64,000 bases of DNA from Sediminibacterium sp. Gen4 (GCA_013391385.1 JACBFI010000001.1:62001-126000), one strand, 5' to 3'; positions 54,701 through 62,085 are shown, counted from the stretch's first letter. A program made the numbers and translations. The notes: generated by a model from the sequence alone, not told the origin.

Positions 54701-55596
54701 ACCCTATCCATACGTACAACGCTCCTAGTACCTGGCAGGTAAGACAAATTACAGAAGGTAATAGTGGTTGTAAGGATACTATTCGTAGATCAATACCCAT
54801 TACCATTTGGGATATTCCAAAAGTGAATACGAATAAAGACTCCATTGCTTGTGTAGGTCAAGTAGTTCCTTTCGCTGCTAATGTTTTTTCACTTGATCCG
54901 ATTAAAAGTACGGTTTGGAATTTCTCTTCTGGGTCTACTGTTACTACATTAAATGCGCCTACTATTTATCAGTTTCCCGGAAATTATTTAACTGTTTTTG
55001 TTGTTACTACCATTCATAACTGTTCCGATACCGTACGACTTCCTATAAGGGTTTTCCCTTCTTTATCAATTGATCTGGGACCCGATAAACTCTTACCTAC
55101 CGGAACGCTACTTCCATTAAATAGTACCATCACAAATGGACCTGTTGCTGAATGGGAATGGAAGCCAAATAATAATATTACCTGTAGTACCTGTCCACTA
55201 CCAATAGCAACAATAAAAAATAATATTACCTATACTGTTAAAGGTGTAACAACTAATGGATGTATTGCAACAGACAGTATTAACATAAAAGTATTTTGTG
55301 AAAGTGCACAGGTCTTTATTCCGAATGTGTTTACGCCTGATGGAGATGGACTAAACGATATATTAATGGTTAGGGCTTCAGGAATTCGTTCCGTAAAATC
55401 ATTTAGGATATTTAATAGATGGGGAGGTGTGGTATTTGAAAAATCGAATTTCCAGCCGAATGATAAATCTCAGGGCTGGAATGGCCTTATAAAAGGTGTA
55501 AAAGCATCTCCCGATGTATATGTATATACCTGCGAAGTGATTTGTGAAAATAATACAACCTATACATACAAAGGGAATATTACATTAGTCAAATGA
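48739..55596 (+). CDS. Giant PKD/Ig-like protein with type IX (type B) sorting domain
   Basis: 2285 residues. Signal peptide (FFIILICTFIPTILYSQ), then many PKD and Ig-like modules (for example TYAWNFGDPNSG, TTWNFGDGAFNEGD, SIQWDFGDGNSSN) rich in Thr, Ser and Asn. Four tandem Cys-containing modules of about 92 residues lie at 51328-52425. The C-terminus VFIPNVFTPDGDGLNDIL followed by FRIFNRWGGVVFE is the gliding-motility-associated type B sorting domain recognised by the type IX secretion system. Surface adhesin or matrix protein. PorP/SprF is encoded 7 nt downstream, the usual pairing. Confidence 0.93.
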   Translation: MRGVFFIILICTFIPTILYSQTISYSGSLNICSGQTKTLTIVDAPPGATFKWLKDDIEIIPTQTGISFNATTSGSYTALINNLITTPPVVLVVNTNPTASFTVSSQNDCANVNTTFTSTSTGSTLTYAWNFGDPNSGAGNTSTLQNPVKVFVGTPGNSTQTFSVSLTVTDVNGCTNTVTNNIVKNQLPSTALGGTGIKTYNDQTYYAICGSTSGTFTFSNTSTTSSTNTNYNITWGNGNPNYSANSFTSTTQTYNTGVYTLNYSVTGGNGCVNTSEKKVFVGSNPSIGTSNPGSTSVCTGQTLTFPINDAINNTPGTTYTVNFHDGTAPSVFTHPAPANVSHTYLSNSCGINSLTYSNSFYVSIVASNACETSTGFAAPIYVSDAPVANFSISPSSPVCVNTVVNFTGNATSIKVASNSGCANSQSIWSITPSTGWVLQSGSILGIDNGFNDPSLWTTPGSNNLSVRFTAAGTYTIKLKVANSTNCGFDEITKTICVNPIPTASFTVDQTIGCNNLLVKTTNTSPAPSCGVNTYNWSVSYSAASGCSPSISLVNYVTGNSTSENPEFSFVNPGTYTINLVVTSPGGCVSTAATRTITVKSKPTVTLNGIPTSICVGSISPSATVANCNATTTPTYSWTFTGGSPASSTSASPGSISYATPGTYTIQLDVTNECGTTTVTRSIEIRPIPNATVPANQEICTGTSVGSFTFTGNVTGTSFAWTNNLTSIGLASSGNTATINAFTAVNNTSSPVVSTISVTPSAGGCAGPPNSFTITVNPRPPAPGVTSPVAYCLNATSSTLTASTVPGNTVLWYNNIGLTGGSTTAPTPSTAVAGTTTYYVTQTNAFTCRSNSSAITVNVTNAISNNTITADQTICAGTNPSSLTGTPTGGTGSFIYQWEFSTNGGASWSNVPSGGTALSYNPGLISTTTTYRRQVSSGACNSTSNSITITVVPSLANTGIGSPQTICQGSPVALLTGQLPTGGNGSYSYQWESSTNNSTWSIISGATLQDYQPTAISSTTYFRRRVTSGVCNVVSSSVAVVVTPALSNNTISSDQTICIGSSANTLTGTNVVGGSGTLAYQWQFSTDNGTSWINVPSNGNNSSYNPGVISSSTSYRRIVSSGACTLISSNTITITVLPALTNFSISTDQQICEGNPTALLVGQLPTGGNGSYSYQWESSTNNSTWNTIIGATVKDYQPPVLTTTTYYRRRVTSGACSVISPSVTITIYNNPNAGTLSASVINVCQGATVSVSTSGVVGVIQKWQYNLTPTDNNTWIDITQTNNTVSFTNIQNSFGVRVIVKQSGSCTNEAISAITQVNTSPTTVAGVTSGNATVCITGNSGTINLSGQTGSVIRWERSTNNGSSWTTLNNTTNSLNYLNLTTTTLYRAVVQSGVCPQANSTASTITVVPAVTPSNAGIDQRLCNQTQATLNGNTPSFGTGVWSQVSGSTVTITNPSLRNTTITGLQPGQTYRFSWVITGPGACPSSSDDVEIVNTPAITTANAGPDKIVCAFISGNDSVSLSGNNLLNPTFETGTWTLLSPVPAGSSSTIRNLNSPTSVFVFNRSGTYRLVWSISNNACVTTRDTTEVIVFDKPITGPLVASASKACVGNDILIAAGNSFRGVVSKWQYSFNPAIPSTWIDTSVNSTTINFINVQKSFSARIISISAGVSRGCNLSDTSVIPIEVVPDFNNIIDTTDLTVCPGQAVAIAGQLPIGAYNVFDYQWQQSKDGKTDWVDIPGQTGANLNMTPLSTIYVRRLVIVSPCIKASSLVYIFVRPSVGNFLMSDSVGTCFPFDVTFTNLVLPSSKTTWNFGDGAFNEGDVVSHTYRSTGTFQVVMTAQYPGGCRFEATRTVTITGPKGIFQHNITPVCLNDAARFEVAAPGVDSIRWNFGDGTVRVSTEKIVSHKYAAAGPYFPTVDLLAGPEGKCRSRLNGIDSIRVDNVTGGFTNTIEQGCGNTIVAFTDRSTAFYGVKSIQWDFGDGNSSNNKNPIHTYNAPSTWQVRQITEGNSGCKDTIRRSIPITIWDIPKVNTNKDSIACVGQVVPFAANVFSLDPIKSTVWNFSSGSTVTTLNAPTIYQFPGNYLTVFVVTTIHNCSDTVRLPIRVFPSLSIDLGPDKLLPTGTLLPLNSTITNGPVAEWEWKPNNNITCSTCPLPIATIKNNITYTVKGVTTNGCIATDSINIKVFCESAQVFIPNVFTPDGDGLNDILMVRASGIRSVKSFRIFNRWGGVVFEKSNFQPNDKSQGWNGLIKGVKASPDVYVYTCEVICENNTTYTYKGNITLVK
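51328..52425 (+). repeat. Four tandem ~275-bp modules with an ABAB pattern
   Basis: Units begin near 51328, 51600, 51870 and 52155. Units 2 and 4 share a 62-bp identical stretch (51667-51728 and 52222-52283), exactly 555 bp apart, which keeps the reading frame. This points to a recent duplication or gene conversion of a two-module block. Confidence 0.75.
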
Positions 55597-55602
55597 TACC
55601 CT

Positions 55603-56661
55603 ATGAGAAAAATCTTAGTAATCATATTATTTTGTTCTCCGCAATTGTTATTATCGCAGGACTTTTCATTTTCACAGTTCTATGAAATGCCCATGTTGCG
55701 CAATCCGGCTTTATCGGGAATATTTAATGGAGATATTAGAGTTAGTTCTGTTTATAGAAATCAGTGGGGAAGTATTTCGGTTCCTTTTCAAACAAGAGCG
55801 ATTGGAGTTGAGTATAAAAAATCAATCAACGAGCAAAGCAATAGTTATTACACGTTGGGATTACAAATGACTTATGACAAAGCCGGTGATCTCGCACTTA
55901 AAAGAACACAGATTTTACCAGTAATCACCTATCATCAGTCTTTAAGTAATAATAATGATACCTACTTATCTGGGTCATTCATGCTTGGGAGGGTACAAAG
56001 TAATTTTGATCCTTCAAAAGCCATGTTAGACGATCAATTTGTAAATGGAAGTTACTCACCCGGTAATGTATCGTCACAAACATTTACCAATACAGGTAGA
56101 TCTTATACTGATATGTCTGCGGGACTTGTATTCTCTTCGAATTATGGAGAAGATTCCCGATTCTATATTGGTACAGCTCTTTATCATCTGAATAAACCCA
56201 AATTGAATTTTTTTGATAATGATGCTAATGTTTCACAAGCACCAAAGGTTGTGTTTAATGCAGGGTTAAGTACGCCTGTTACAGAACGAAGTCAAATTAT
56301 TGCTTATGTAGACTATTATCAACAAGCTGGGAATAAACAATTATTTGGAGGAATGTTGTATGAATCATCTATTACTTCTTATTTGGATGACGCAGACAAT
56401 ATTAAACTTTCTTTTGGTACTTTCTATCGATGGAATGATGCTTTAATACCTGCTTTCAAAATACAGGCGTTTAAATTAATGCTAGGTCTTAGTTATGACA
56501 TCAACGTATCTCAATTAAGAACTGCTTCACAATTAAGGGGAGGAATGGAAATTACACTTTCATTTCTGGGTTTTTTAAAAGGGGAGTCTTCTTCTAGAAA
56601 TAAAGTTCGGTGTCCGAGATTTGGAGGGAGTAATAATATTGGGTGGTGGTACTCAAAATAA
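55603..56661 (+). CDS. PorP/SprF-family type IX secretion outer-membrane protein
   Basis: 352 residues. Signal peptide (ILVIILFCSPQLLLSQ), then the family opening DFSFSQFYEMPMLRNPALSG and FNGDIRVSSVYRNQWGS, followed by beta-barrel strands. PorP/SprF proteins anchor or help export the large type B cargo encoded just upstream. The 7-nt gap implies co-transcription. Confidence 0.93.
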   Translation: MRKILVIILFCSPQLLLSQDFSFSQFYEMPMLRNPALSGIFNGDIRVSSVYRNQWGSISVPFQTRAIGVEYKKSINEQSNSYYTLGLQMTYDKAGDLALKRTQILPVITYHQSLSNNNDTYLSGSFMLGRVQSNFDPSKAMLDDQFVNGSYSPGNVSSQTFTNTGRSYTDMSAGLVFSSNYGEDSRFYIGTALYHLNKPKLNFFDNDANVSQAPKVVFNAGLSTPVTERSQIIAYVDYYQQAGNKQLFGGMLYESSITSYLDDADNIKLSFGTFYRWNDALIPAFKIQAFKLMLGLSYDINVSQLRTASQLRGGMEITLSFLGFLKGESSSRNKVRCPRFGGSNNIGWWYSK

Positions 56662-56735
56662 AGGCAATCTTACACTTGAGAACTAGAAGAGGTTATCTAT
56701 AGGAATAATTAATATTAAAATTAAAAGTTTCAATA

Positions 56736-56942
56736 ATGAATAAAGTATTTTACTGGTGCGTAGAAGTCCTCGAAGTATGGGCTGCACAAATGGGAATAAC
56801 TTATGAAGAAATAAATGTCTGGCTGTTTGTTATAATAATGCCAGCAATCCTAATCATTCAAGCGATTATCATATTCATTTTGGCACATAAGTTATTAAAA
56901 ATGAAAAAGAAAATAACAACGACTCCATTTAAAAAGAAATAA
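56736..56942 (+). CDS. Small membrane protein
   Basis: 68 residues. One transmembrane helix (about 30-53, LFVIIMPAILIIQAIIIFIL) and a strongly basic C-terminus (KMKKKITTTPFKKK) that should stay in the cytoplasm. Located 75 bp after porP. No family recognised. Confidence 0.55.
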   Translation: MNKVFYWCVEVLEVWAAQMGITYEEINVWLFVIIMPAILIIQAIIIFILAHKLLKMKKKITTTPFKKK

Positions 56943-57026
56943 AAATGGCACTCAAATCATTAAACATATTCATTCATTTGCTCAGACAATCAAAAACCAT
57001 AAGAGAAGCACCATCTTTTTATTTAT

Positions 57027-58064
57027 TTAAAAACGCTGAATAGTGAATTTACTATAGACATCATATTCAACTATTATCTTGGCATTTACTTTAAAATCCG
57101 CTACAATTGGAATTTCAATACGTTTTTTATCCGCTTCGATTATCATTAATGCAGTATTAGGAGGTATTTCACCTAAATTATCAGCTGTTGCAATTATCTC
57201 GTATTTTTTTATTGAATCATTAAAATTTATTTCAAAGGAAATTGCTTGCGTACTGACTCTTTTTTTATTAATAATAATATGTGAGTTTAAAAAAACGGAT
57301 ATGGTATCATTATCTATGACACCATTATCAAAAAAAAGAATCTTAATATTTTTCGAATTGACGTGGACTATTGCACTTATCTTGTTTTCTCTTTTAATTA
57401 ATACTTCAGGTTTTATACTTTCAAATAAATTAACCTCAGGCGGTTTCATTTGAGGAATATTAGTTAATGTATCTACTTTTTTAGAAATAGAATCTTTATC
57501 CGTAGTTATTGTATTTGAAGATTTGGTATTTATTAAATTTTTTGTTTCACTTTTATTTAAAACTTTTTTCAAAAAAGATTCTATTGGAAAAGTGGATGTA
57601 CTCACTTTTTTAAGAAATATACTTCCTTCGAAGCAGGATTGGTTTGATATGGGTTTATTACTAGTAAATGCACCTATTAATAACTCTTCTCCTTTTGTAT
57701 TTCTTGCATATTTCAAATTACAAATCATCAGACAAACTTCTGTTTTATCATTTTTTTCAACCTCTGTAATTTTAGACTCTTTAATAAAAACAGAAGTAAA
57801 ATTCTTTGAGATTTGTCCGGTGAAATCTGCTTTTCCAAAGTATTCCTTTACCTTATAAGTATAAGTGACCCCTCGTAAACTGCCATCGGAATTTTGTAAA
57901 ATCTGCAATTCGAATTTAAACTCAGTATTACTTTTTAGACTCGTTTTATCATCAATAACAAATTGACCTCTCCAAATACCTGTTAACTGCTGGGCATTCA
58001 ATAAAAGGGAGAAATGCAAAAAAATAATAGATATTAAAAATTTCAATTTAAATTTTCTAATCAT
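57027..58064 (-). CDS. Secreted hypothetical protein
   Basis: 345 residues. Signal peptide (FLISIIFLHFSLLLNAQ), N-terminal lipocalin-like beta domain (QLTGIWRGQFVID, then LQNSDGSLRGVTYTYK, up to about residue 145), a Ser/Thr/Lys-rich linker (about 160-205) and a C-terminal beta domain (IVHVNSKNIKILFFDNG). The two-domain plan has been seen in Chitinophagaceae proteins without a known function. Confidence 0.65.
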   Translation of the reverse strand: MIRKFKLKFLISIIFLHFSLLLNAQQLTGIWRGQFVIDDKTSLKSNTEFKFELQILQNSDGSLRGVTYTYKVKEYFGKADFTGQISKNFTSVFIKESKITEVEKNDKTEVCLMICNLKYARNTKGEELLIGAFTSNKPISNQSCFEGSIFLKKVSTSTFPIESFLKKVLNKSETKNLINTKSSNTITTDKDSISKKVDTLTNIPQMKPPEVNLFESIKPEVLIKRENKISAIVHVNSKNIKILFFDNGVIDNDTISVFLNSHIIINKKRVSTQAISFEINFNDSIKKYEIIATADNLGEIPPNTALMIIEADKKRIEIPIVADFKVNAKIIVEYDVYSKFTIQRF

Positions 58065-58096
58065 AAAAAGGGAGGAATCGCAATTCCTCCCAGAAT

Positions 58097-58477
58097 TTAT
58101 TTAATTTCTTTAACTAGATGTTTTATTTTTTTTCTTTCTTGAAAAAACCAACTAGCCCAAAGAATGGAAAATATAGGTAAAACAATAAAACTACCCATAT
58201 TATAAGCAAAAGCTTTTTCAAAATTTAGATGAAGCAAATGTTTACATGCACGTGTAAGACCACAAGCATAACATTCTTCATTAAAAAACACCTTTGATAA
58301 ACAAATGCTTTCGCGATTATCAAAATAGTTTTCTGGCAAGAATATTATAATAATTGGCAATACAATTAATATAAATAATTTAATTCCTGACTTATAAACC
58401 CTTTGTTTAGGAGTCAAGTTAAATTTTAAGAAAGCAAGCTTATTTGCCCATTTAGAGCGTTGATGCATAAGAACCAT
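58097..58477 (-). CDS. DUF2752 membrane protein
   Basis: 126 residues. Two hydrophobic segments (LFILIVLPIIIIFLPE and FIVLPIFSILWASWFF) and the DUF2752 signature CYACGLTRACKHLLHLNFEKA. The start shown overlaps the upstream TM2 gene by 26 nt; a Met two codons later is equally possible. Function unknown; it is co-transcribed with the TM2 gene, as is common in Bacteroidota. Confidence 0.85.
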   Translation of the reverse strand: MVLMHQRSKWANKLAFLKFNLTPKQRVYKSGIKLFILIVLPIIIIFLPENYFDNRESICLSKVFFNEECYACGLTRACKHLLHLNFEKAFAYNMGSFIVLPIFSILWASWFFQERKKIKHLVKEIK

Positions 58478-58952
58478 TTTTAGGAGTTAAATCACCAGTT
58501 ATAATTCTTATTAAATCAATGAGCCACCAAATACCACAACCGCCTGCGGTAAGCAGTTGAACTACTCCTTGCCAAGTATATCCAAGATAGAATCTATGTA
58601 TACCTAATCCTCCTACTAGGATAACTAGAATTAATGCAACTACTTGACTTTTACCACCAGCAGCATTTGTGCTATCAGCTCCAAGTTGAGCAATTTTCTT
58701 GTTGAAAATCTTAAGAGCAATTTTTTCTTTAAAGCTAAGTTTCTCGCCTTTAACTTCAGAAGCAATACTAATAAGTTTCTTAGAAGTTAAGGTCTTACCT
58801 TCTTTAGTCGCTTCATTAATTAACAGTGTAGCTTTTGCATGTTTAGCTTTAAGATCTTCCATCTTTGAATCCGTAATCGGAACAGAAGATGTCAAGCTGA
58901 TTGTTAGGACTAACATTAGAAGTCCTGTTAAGAGGAATTTTACTTTTTGCAT
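58452..58952 (-). CDS. TM2-domain protein
   Basis: 166 residues. Signal sequence (LLTGLLMLVLTISLTSS), a charged helical region (about 30-95), then two transmembrane helices of the TM2 type (VVALILVILVGGLGIHRFYL and TAGGCGIWWLIDLIRIITG) with the connecting FYLGYTWQG motif. Function unknown. First gene of a two-gene unit with DUF2752. Confidence 0.88.
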   Translation of the reverse strand: MQKVKFLLTGLLMLVLTISLTSSVPITDSKMEDLKAKHAKATLLINEATKEGKTLTSKKLISIASEVKGEKLSFKEKIALKIFNKKIAQLGADSTNAAGGKSQVVALILVILVGGLGIHRFYLGYTWQGVVQLLTAGGCGIWWLIDLIRIITGDLTPKNGSYASTL

Positions 58953-59010
58953 GTTTGTTGTTTTTTGCCCCTACTCATTTGGCTTTTCGGTTACGCCCCG
59001 TTTTTAATGG
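58953..59010 (-). promoter_or_regulatory. Possible structured leader of the TM2 operon
   Basis: The 5' region contains CGGGGCGTAACCGAAAAGCC and GAGTAGGGGC on the minus strand, a GC island in otherwise AT-rich DNA. It could be an RNA leader element. No strong helix could be drawn, so this is a weak call. Confidence 0.3.
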
Positions 59011-59208
59011 TTGCTGGACTCCATAGATATGTAAACCTGTATTATTTTCAAATACTGTTTATTTAGTTAATTATTTGCTTACTAATACGGAGGGGAGGAA
59101 CTAAATTGAACATGTAAGTAAAAATTAAATTGTAAAATGATTTAATTACTTCTTTATGTTTTTTGGAACAAAGAGGGTCGACTAATTTTAACCTATCACT
59201 TCTGCTTC

Positions 59209-59302
59209 GCTGTTGTTGATCACCTAACTAATAACATGCATTTAGGGTGTATTCAAATAATATTTGGTCGCAGATATGTGCTTTGGTCAAGCGACCAACA
59301 AC
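59209..59302. repeat. MITE-like element, decayed copy 2
   Basis: The 30-bp core at 59236-59265 is identical to 40974-41003. The right terminus TTGGTCAAGCGACCAACAAC is preserved; the left terminus has several substitutions. Confidence 0.7.
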
Positions 59303-59422
59303 GGCTAGATCATCATCCCCAAATCAGCATCGCTCCAATTCAATATAAAGTAAGCCGTAATATTTTATATGACTTAACGGTTTCCCGTAAAATTGTACAT
59401 AGTACAACTGATATTTTTAAGC

Positions 59423-59629
59423 ATGAAAAACTATTACGTCAATAACCTTGCACAAAGAAATGGCGATCATGAAGTGCATCTTGAACATTGCAGTTTCCTT
59501 CCTTCATCGCAAAACAGAACTTATTTAGGCACTTTCTCTAACTGTAGTGATGCCGTTAAAGAAGCGAAAAAACATTATAAGCAAGTGAATGGATGTTATT
59601 ACTGTTCAAAAGAATGCCATACCCAGTAA
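59423..59629 (+). CDS. Small Cys-rich conserved protein
   Basis: 68 residues from the ATG at 59423 (MKNYYVNNLAQRNGDHEVHL). Six conserved-looking positions include C29, C42, C59, C62 and C66 (GCYYCSKECHTQ), a possible metal site. Small proteins of this pattern occur widely in Bacteroidota without a known function. Confidence 0.65.
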   Translation: MKNYYVNNLAQRNGDHEVHLEHCSFLPSSQNRTYLGTFSNCSDAVKEAKKHYKQVNGCYYCSKECHTQ

Positions 59630-59787
59630 ATCAGCATTAGCATTTTATCTACCATATCAATCTTAAATAGTCACTAAGACTTTGTTTAGAATAGCACTAA
59701 ATCGTAGAGTTGTTTATAAGTGGGCTAAAAACATGGGGGTATTTAGACCCTAACAACTATTGATTTATTCGTTTTTCTTTCAAAAGA

Positions 59788-59820
59788 AACCTCGATTATT
59801 TGTCGGGGTTCTTTTTTGTT
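59788..59820 (+). terminator. Terminator
   Basis: AACCTCGA...GTCGGGGTT hairpin followed by a T-run. Confidence 0.7.
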
Positions 59821-59935
59821 TTTGTTGGTCGGGCAGCAGCCAGATAAAATAAAATGACCCTATGCCTTGGTACCAGACATAAGGTCATTAAAAAATCTAA
59901 GTTTGAGCCTTTGCCACTCAAGACTGCTACATATG

Positions 59936-60697
59936 TTACACGTTCGTATCTACTCTGTGTAAAATACAAGCATTGTGTGATCCGTTTTTAATGGAATACA
60001 TTTTACCATTGATCTCTTGTACAAATTCGATGGTTACTGCTAACATAACCGGGTGTTCACTGTTTTCAGATAAGGATACACTGATATTGAGTGGATCAAC
60101 AACCCCACTCAAAGCATATGCTATGTATTCCGATGCCGCAGATACAGACTCTTTTACACCTGTTTCAAAGTTGATAGCGGCAGCAGCCATTAAGAAACGG
60201 AAATGCGTTGCGCCATCCGGTTTTTTCAATTTCTTTTCAACTTGAAAACTATCTACTTCAAGTGTACAGACACCTGTAACACGGTTAAAAGAACTACGGA
60301 TACCTCCATCAAAAGTTTGTTCAAAGGGAGCGGCTTTATTGAAGTCGAAACCTTCGAGAATTTGCAATTCACCATCCAGTACATTCCGAAATCCACGATC
60401 GCTTACTTGATCGAGTTTAACGGCTTTGAGCATGACGGTGTTTAAGCGATTGTTCATACGGCTGTCTTTTGAACCACTGATGGCATCACTCAATGCCATA
60501 CGCAGCAGTTTAGATGCGCTAACTGCGCGTGCAAATTCTGCCATATTTTCTCGGGTTCTTTGAAATGCCGGACTGGTTGCAACGGTTTCTTTAGAAACTC
60601 CTTTTACTTTTTGTACACTGTAACCGTTGGCGGTACGGTAAAAGGTCAGGTTTTCAATTCTGCCTTCCAGTGGTAATATGCCTACTTGTTTTGCCAT
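59936..60697 (-). CDS. Bacteroidota conserved hypothetical protein
   Basis: 253 residues. Begins MAKQVGILPLEGRIENLTFY and continues RTANGYSVQKVKGVSKE, the opening of a Bacteroidota family in which a GxxGNLTFYKTxDG-like block is conserved; function unknown. No signal peptide or transmembrane helix. The second half is beta-rich (FDGGIRSSFNRVTGVCTLEV). Its upstream region (60698-61341) is unusually structured. Confidence 0.7.
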   Translation of the reverse strand: MAKQVGILPLEGRIENLTFYRTANGYSVQKVKGVSKETVATSPAFQRTRENMAEFARAVSASKLLRMALSDAISGSKDSRMNNRLNTVMLKAVKLDQVSDRGFRNVLDGELQILEGFDFNKAAPFEQTFDGGIRSSFNRVTGVCTLEVDSFQVEKKLKKPDGATHFRFLMAAAAINFETGVKESVSAASEYIAYALSGVVDPLNISVSLSENSEHPVMLAVTIEFVQEINGKMYSIKNGSHNACILHRVDTNV

Positions 60698-60726
60698 TTT
60701 GTTTGTTTTTTAATGTTTTGAAAATT

Positions 60727-61040
60727 GTTTGTCTGTTGAATGGTTATGCTGCAGTCATTACATTCAACAGTTGCATGCATGACAAAACAAACCTAGTATT
60801 GAACAATTATGGTTAGGGCTGGTAGGGCTGGTATCAGCCCTGTTAACCTATTGATTATCAGATAGTAGCTTTCGATAATTTCTGAATCTACAATACCTTA
60901 ATTTGTTATTACACTTACTTGTTTTCTGCAGCAAACAAGTAAGTAGAGTCCTGCTTGCGATCACAAACCTAGATACTGAAGCCATATGAAAAGGGTGGCA
61001 GGGGTGGTGCCACCCCTTGCAAGTATTTGATTATAAGAAG
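60727..61040. repeat. Tandem pair of structured repeat units (176-bp period)
   Basis: Unit 1: stem CTGTTGAATG/CATTCAACAG (60733-60742, 60761-60770), then ACAAACCTAG at about 60787, then GC hairpin GGGCTGGTATCAGCCC and ATTGATTAT. Unit 2: stem CTTACTTGTT/AACAAGTAAG (60914-60923, 60934-60943), then ACAAACCTAG at about 60963, then GC hairpin GGGGTGGTGCCACCCC and TTTGATTAT. The order of elements is the same while the stems differ with compensating changes. Confidence 0.65.
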
Positions 61041-61124
61041 ATTGGTGAAAAATATTTTTTTTGCTATTTTTTTCCTGAATGTGTCTATTCCTGAAATCAC
61101 TTTACAGAGGGTACGGAATTAAAA

Positions 61125-61133
61125 TGTGGATAA
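61125..61133 (-). promoter_or_regulatory. Perfect DnaA-box sequence
   Basis: TGTGGATAA, the complement of TTATCCACA. It lies between an AT-rich run (61045-61080) and the 11-bp repeat array, an origin-like order. A single box can occur by chance. Confidence 0.45.
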
Positions 61134-61134
61134 G

Positions 61135-61212
61135 GCGAACTATAGGTGAACCCCTAGTGAACCCTTACTGAACCTTTGGTGAATCCCCCTGTGAACTTAT
61201 AGTGGGTATAAA
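61135..61212 (+). repeat. Seven 11-bp iteron-like repeats
   Basis: Units start at 61135, 61146, 61157, 61168, 61179, 61191 and 61202 with consensus GTGAACCCCTA (one spacing of 12). The period is one DNA helical turn, so bound proteins would line up on one face. Confidence 0.65.
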
Positions 61213-61228
61213 ATATTTTATGACTGTC

Positions 61229-61262
61229 AACTTTTGGAAAGTTTCGGAACTTTCCAAAAGTT
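61229..61262. repeat. AACTTTTGGAAAGTT palindrome, copy 2
   Basis: Perfect 15-nt arms with spacer TCGG. Same design as 35777-35810. Confidence 0.8.
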
Positions 61263-61329
61263 ACATCGCAAAAAGATCATTAAGCATTTGAAGGGTATTT
61301 AAAAAGTTTTCTAATAGTAAACTTTTTAT

Positions 61330-61337
61330 TATCTTTG
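61330..61337 (+). promoter_or_regulatory. -7 promoter element of higBA
   Basis: TATCTTTG, a TAnnTTTG match, ends 5 nt before the GTG start codon at 61342. The transcript should be leaderless or nearly so. Confidence 0.6.
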
Positions 61338-61341
61338 TATC

Positions 61342-61653
61342 GTGTTTAATATCATCACCAGAAAAACCTTACTGGAGTACTGTAGGAAATACCCGGCTGC
61401 CGCAACAGCTTTGCAGGAGTGGTATCATGAACTGGTGAATGCTGATTTTAAAAACTTTAATGAGTTAAAAAAAGTCTATGGAAATGCGAGTCTGGTTGCG
61501 GATGACAGGGTTGTCTTTAATATTATGGGAAATAAATACAGATTGGTGGTAAGAATGGTGTTTGATTATAAAGCCATTCAGATAAAATGGTTTGGTACAC
61601 ATGCTGAATACGATAAGATAGATGTTACAACCATTCCTTTTAAAAAGAAATAA
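61342..61653 (+). CDS. higB: HigB-type mRNA interferase toxin
   Basis: 103 residues starting with GTG at 61342 (MFNIITRKTLLEYCRKYP). The sequence AATALQEWYHELVNADFKNF and VVFNIMGNKYRLVVRMVFDY followed by IKWFGTHAEYDKID matches the HigB toxin family, RelE-like ribosome-dependent RNases. The toxin gene precedes its antitoxin, as usual for HigBA, with a 2-nt gap. Confidence 0.92.
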   Translation: MFNIITRKTLLEYCRKYPAAATALQEWYHELVNADFKNFNELKKVYGNASLVADDRVVFNIMGNKYRLVVRMVFDYKAIQIKWFGTHAEYDKIDVTTIPFKKK

Positions 61654-61655
61654 GT

Positions 61656-62012
61656 ATGGAACTTAAAATCATAAAAACAAAAAAGCAATACCAGGAATAC
61701 CTCGATTGGGTTGATAAACAATTTGATCGCCGCATTAAGCCCAACAGTGCTGAAGGTGAGAAAGTTCAGGTAGCCCTTTTGTTGATCAAACAGTATGAAG
61801 ATGTTCATTATCCTGTTCCTGTGCCCGATCCTATAGAAGTCATTAAATTAAAGATGCAGGATTTGGGTTTGAAAAATAAAGATTTAGTTGGGAAATTTGG
61901 TAGCAAGGGATATGTATCGGCATTACTGAACAAGCGTAAACCACTCACACTGGAACTGGCAAAGTTGTTTCACAGGGAGTTGAGTATTCCTGCGGAAGTA
62001 TTGTTGGCATAA
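61656..62012 (+). CDS. higA: HigA-type antitoxin
   Basis: 118 residues. The N-terminal half is toxin-binding (YQEYLDWVDKQFDRRIKPN), the C-terminal half a helix-turn-helix (LGLKNKDLVGKFGSKGYVSA). Represses its own operon and neutralises HigB. Co-transcribed with higB. Confidence 0.9.
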   Translation: MELKIIKTKKQYQEYLDWVDKQFDRRIKPNSAEGEKVQVALLLIKQYEDVHYPVPVPDPIEVIKLKMQDLGLKNKDLVGKFGSKGYVSALLNKRKPLTLELAKLFHRELSIPAEVLLA

Positions 62013-62044
62013 CAGTATTTTGGTTAAAGAATCCGATAAAAGAA

Positions 62045-62085
62045 AAAAAAGCCTTGTAAAGTAAATTTTTACAAGGCTTCTTTTT
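62045..62085. terminator. Bidirectional terminator
   Basis: GCCTTGTAAA...TTTACAAGGC stem between higA and tRNA-Asn-like copy 3, with A- and T-runs on both sides. Confidence 0.8.
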
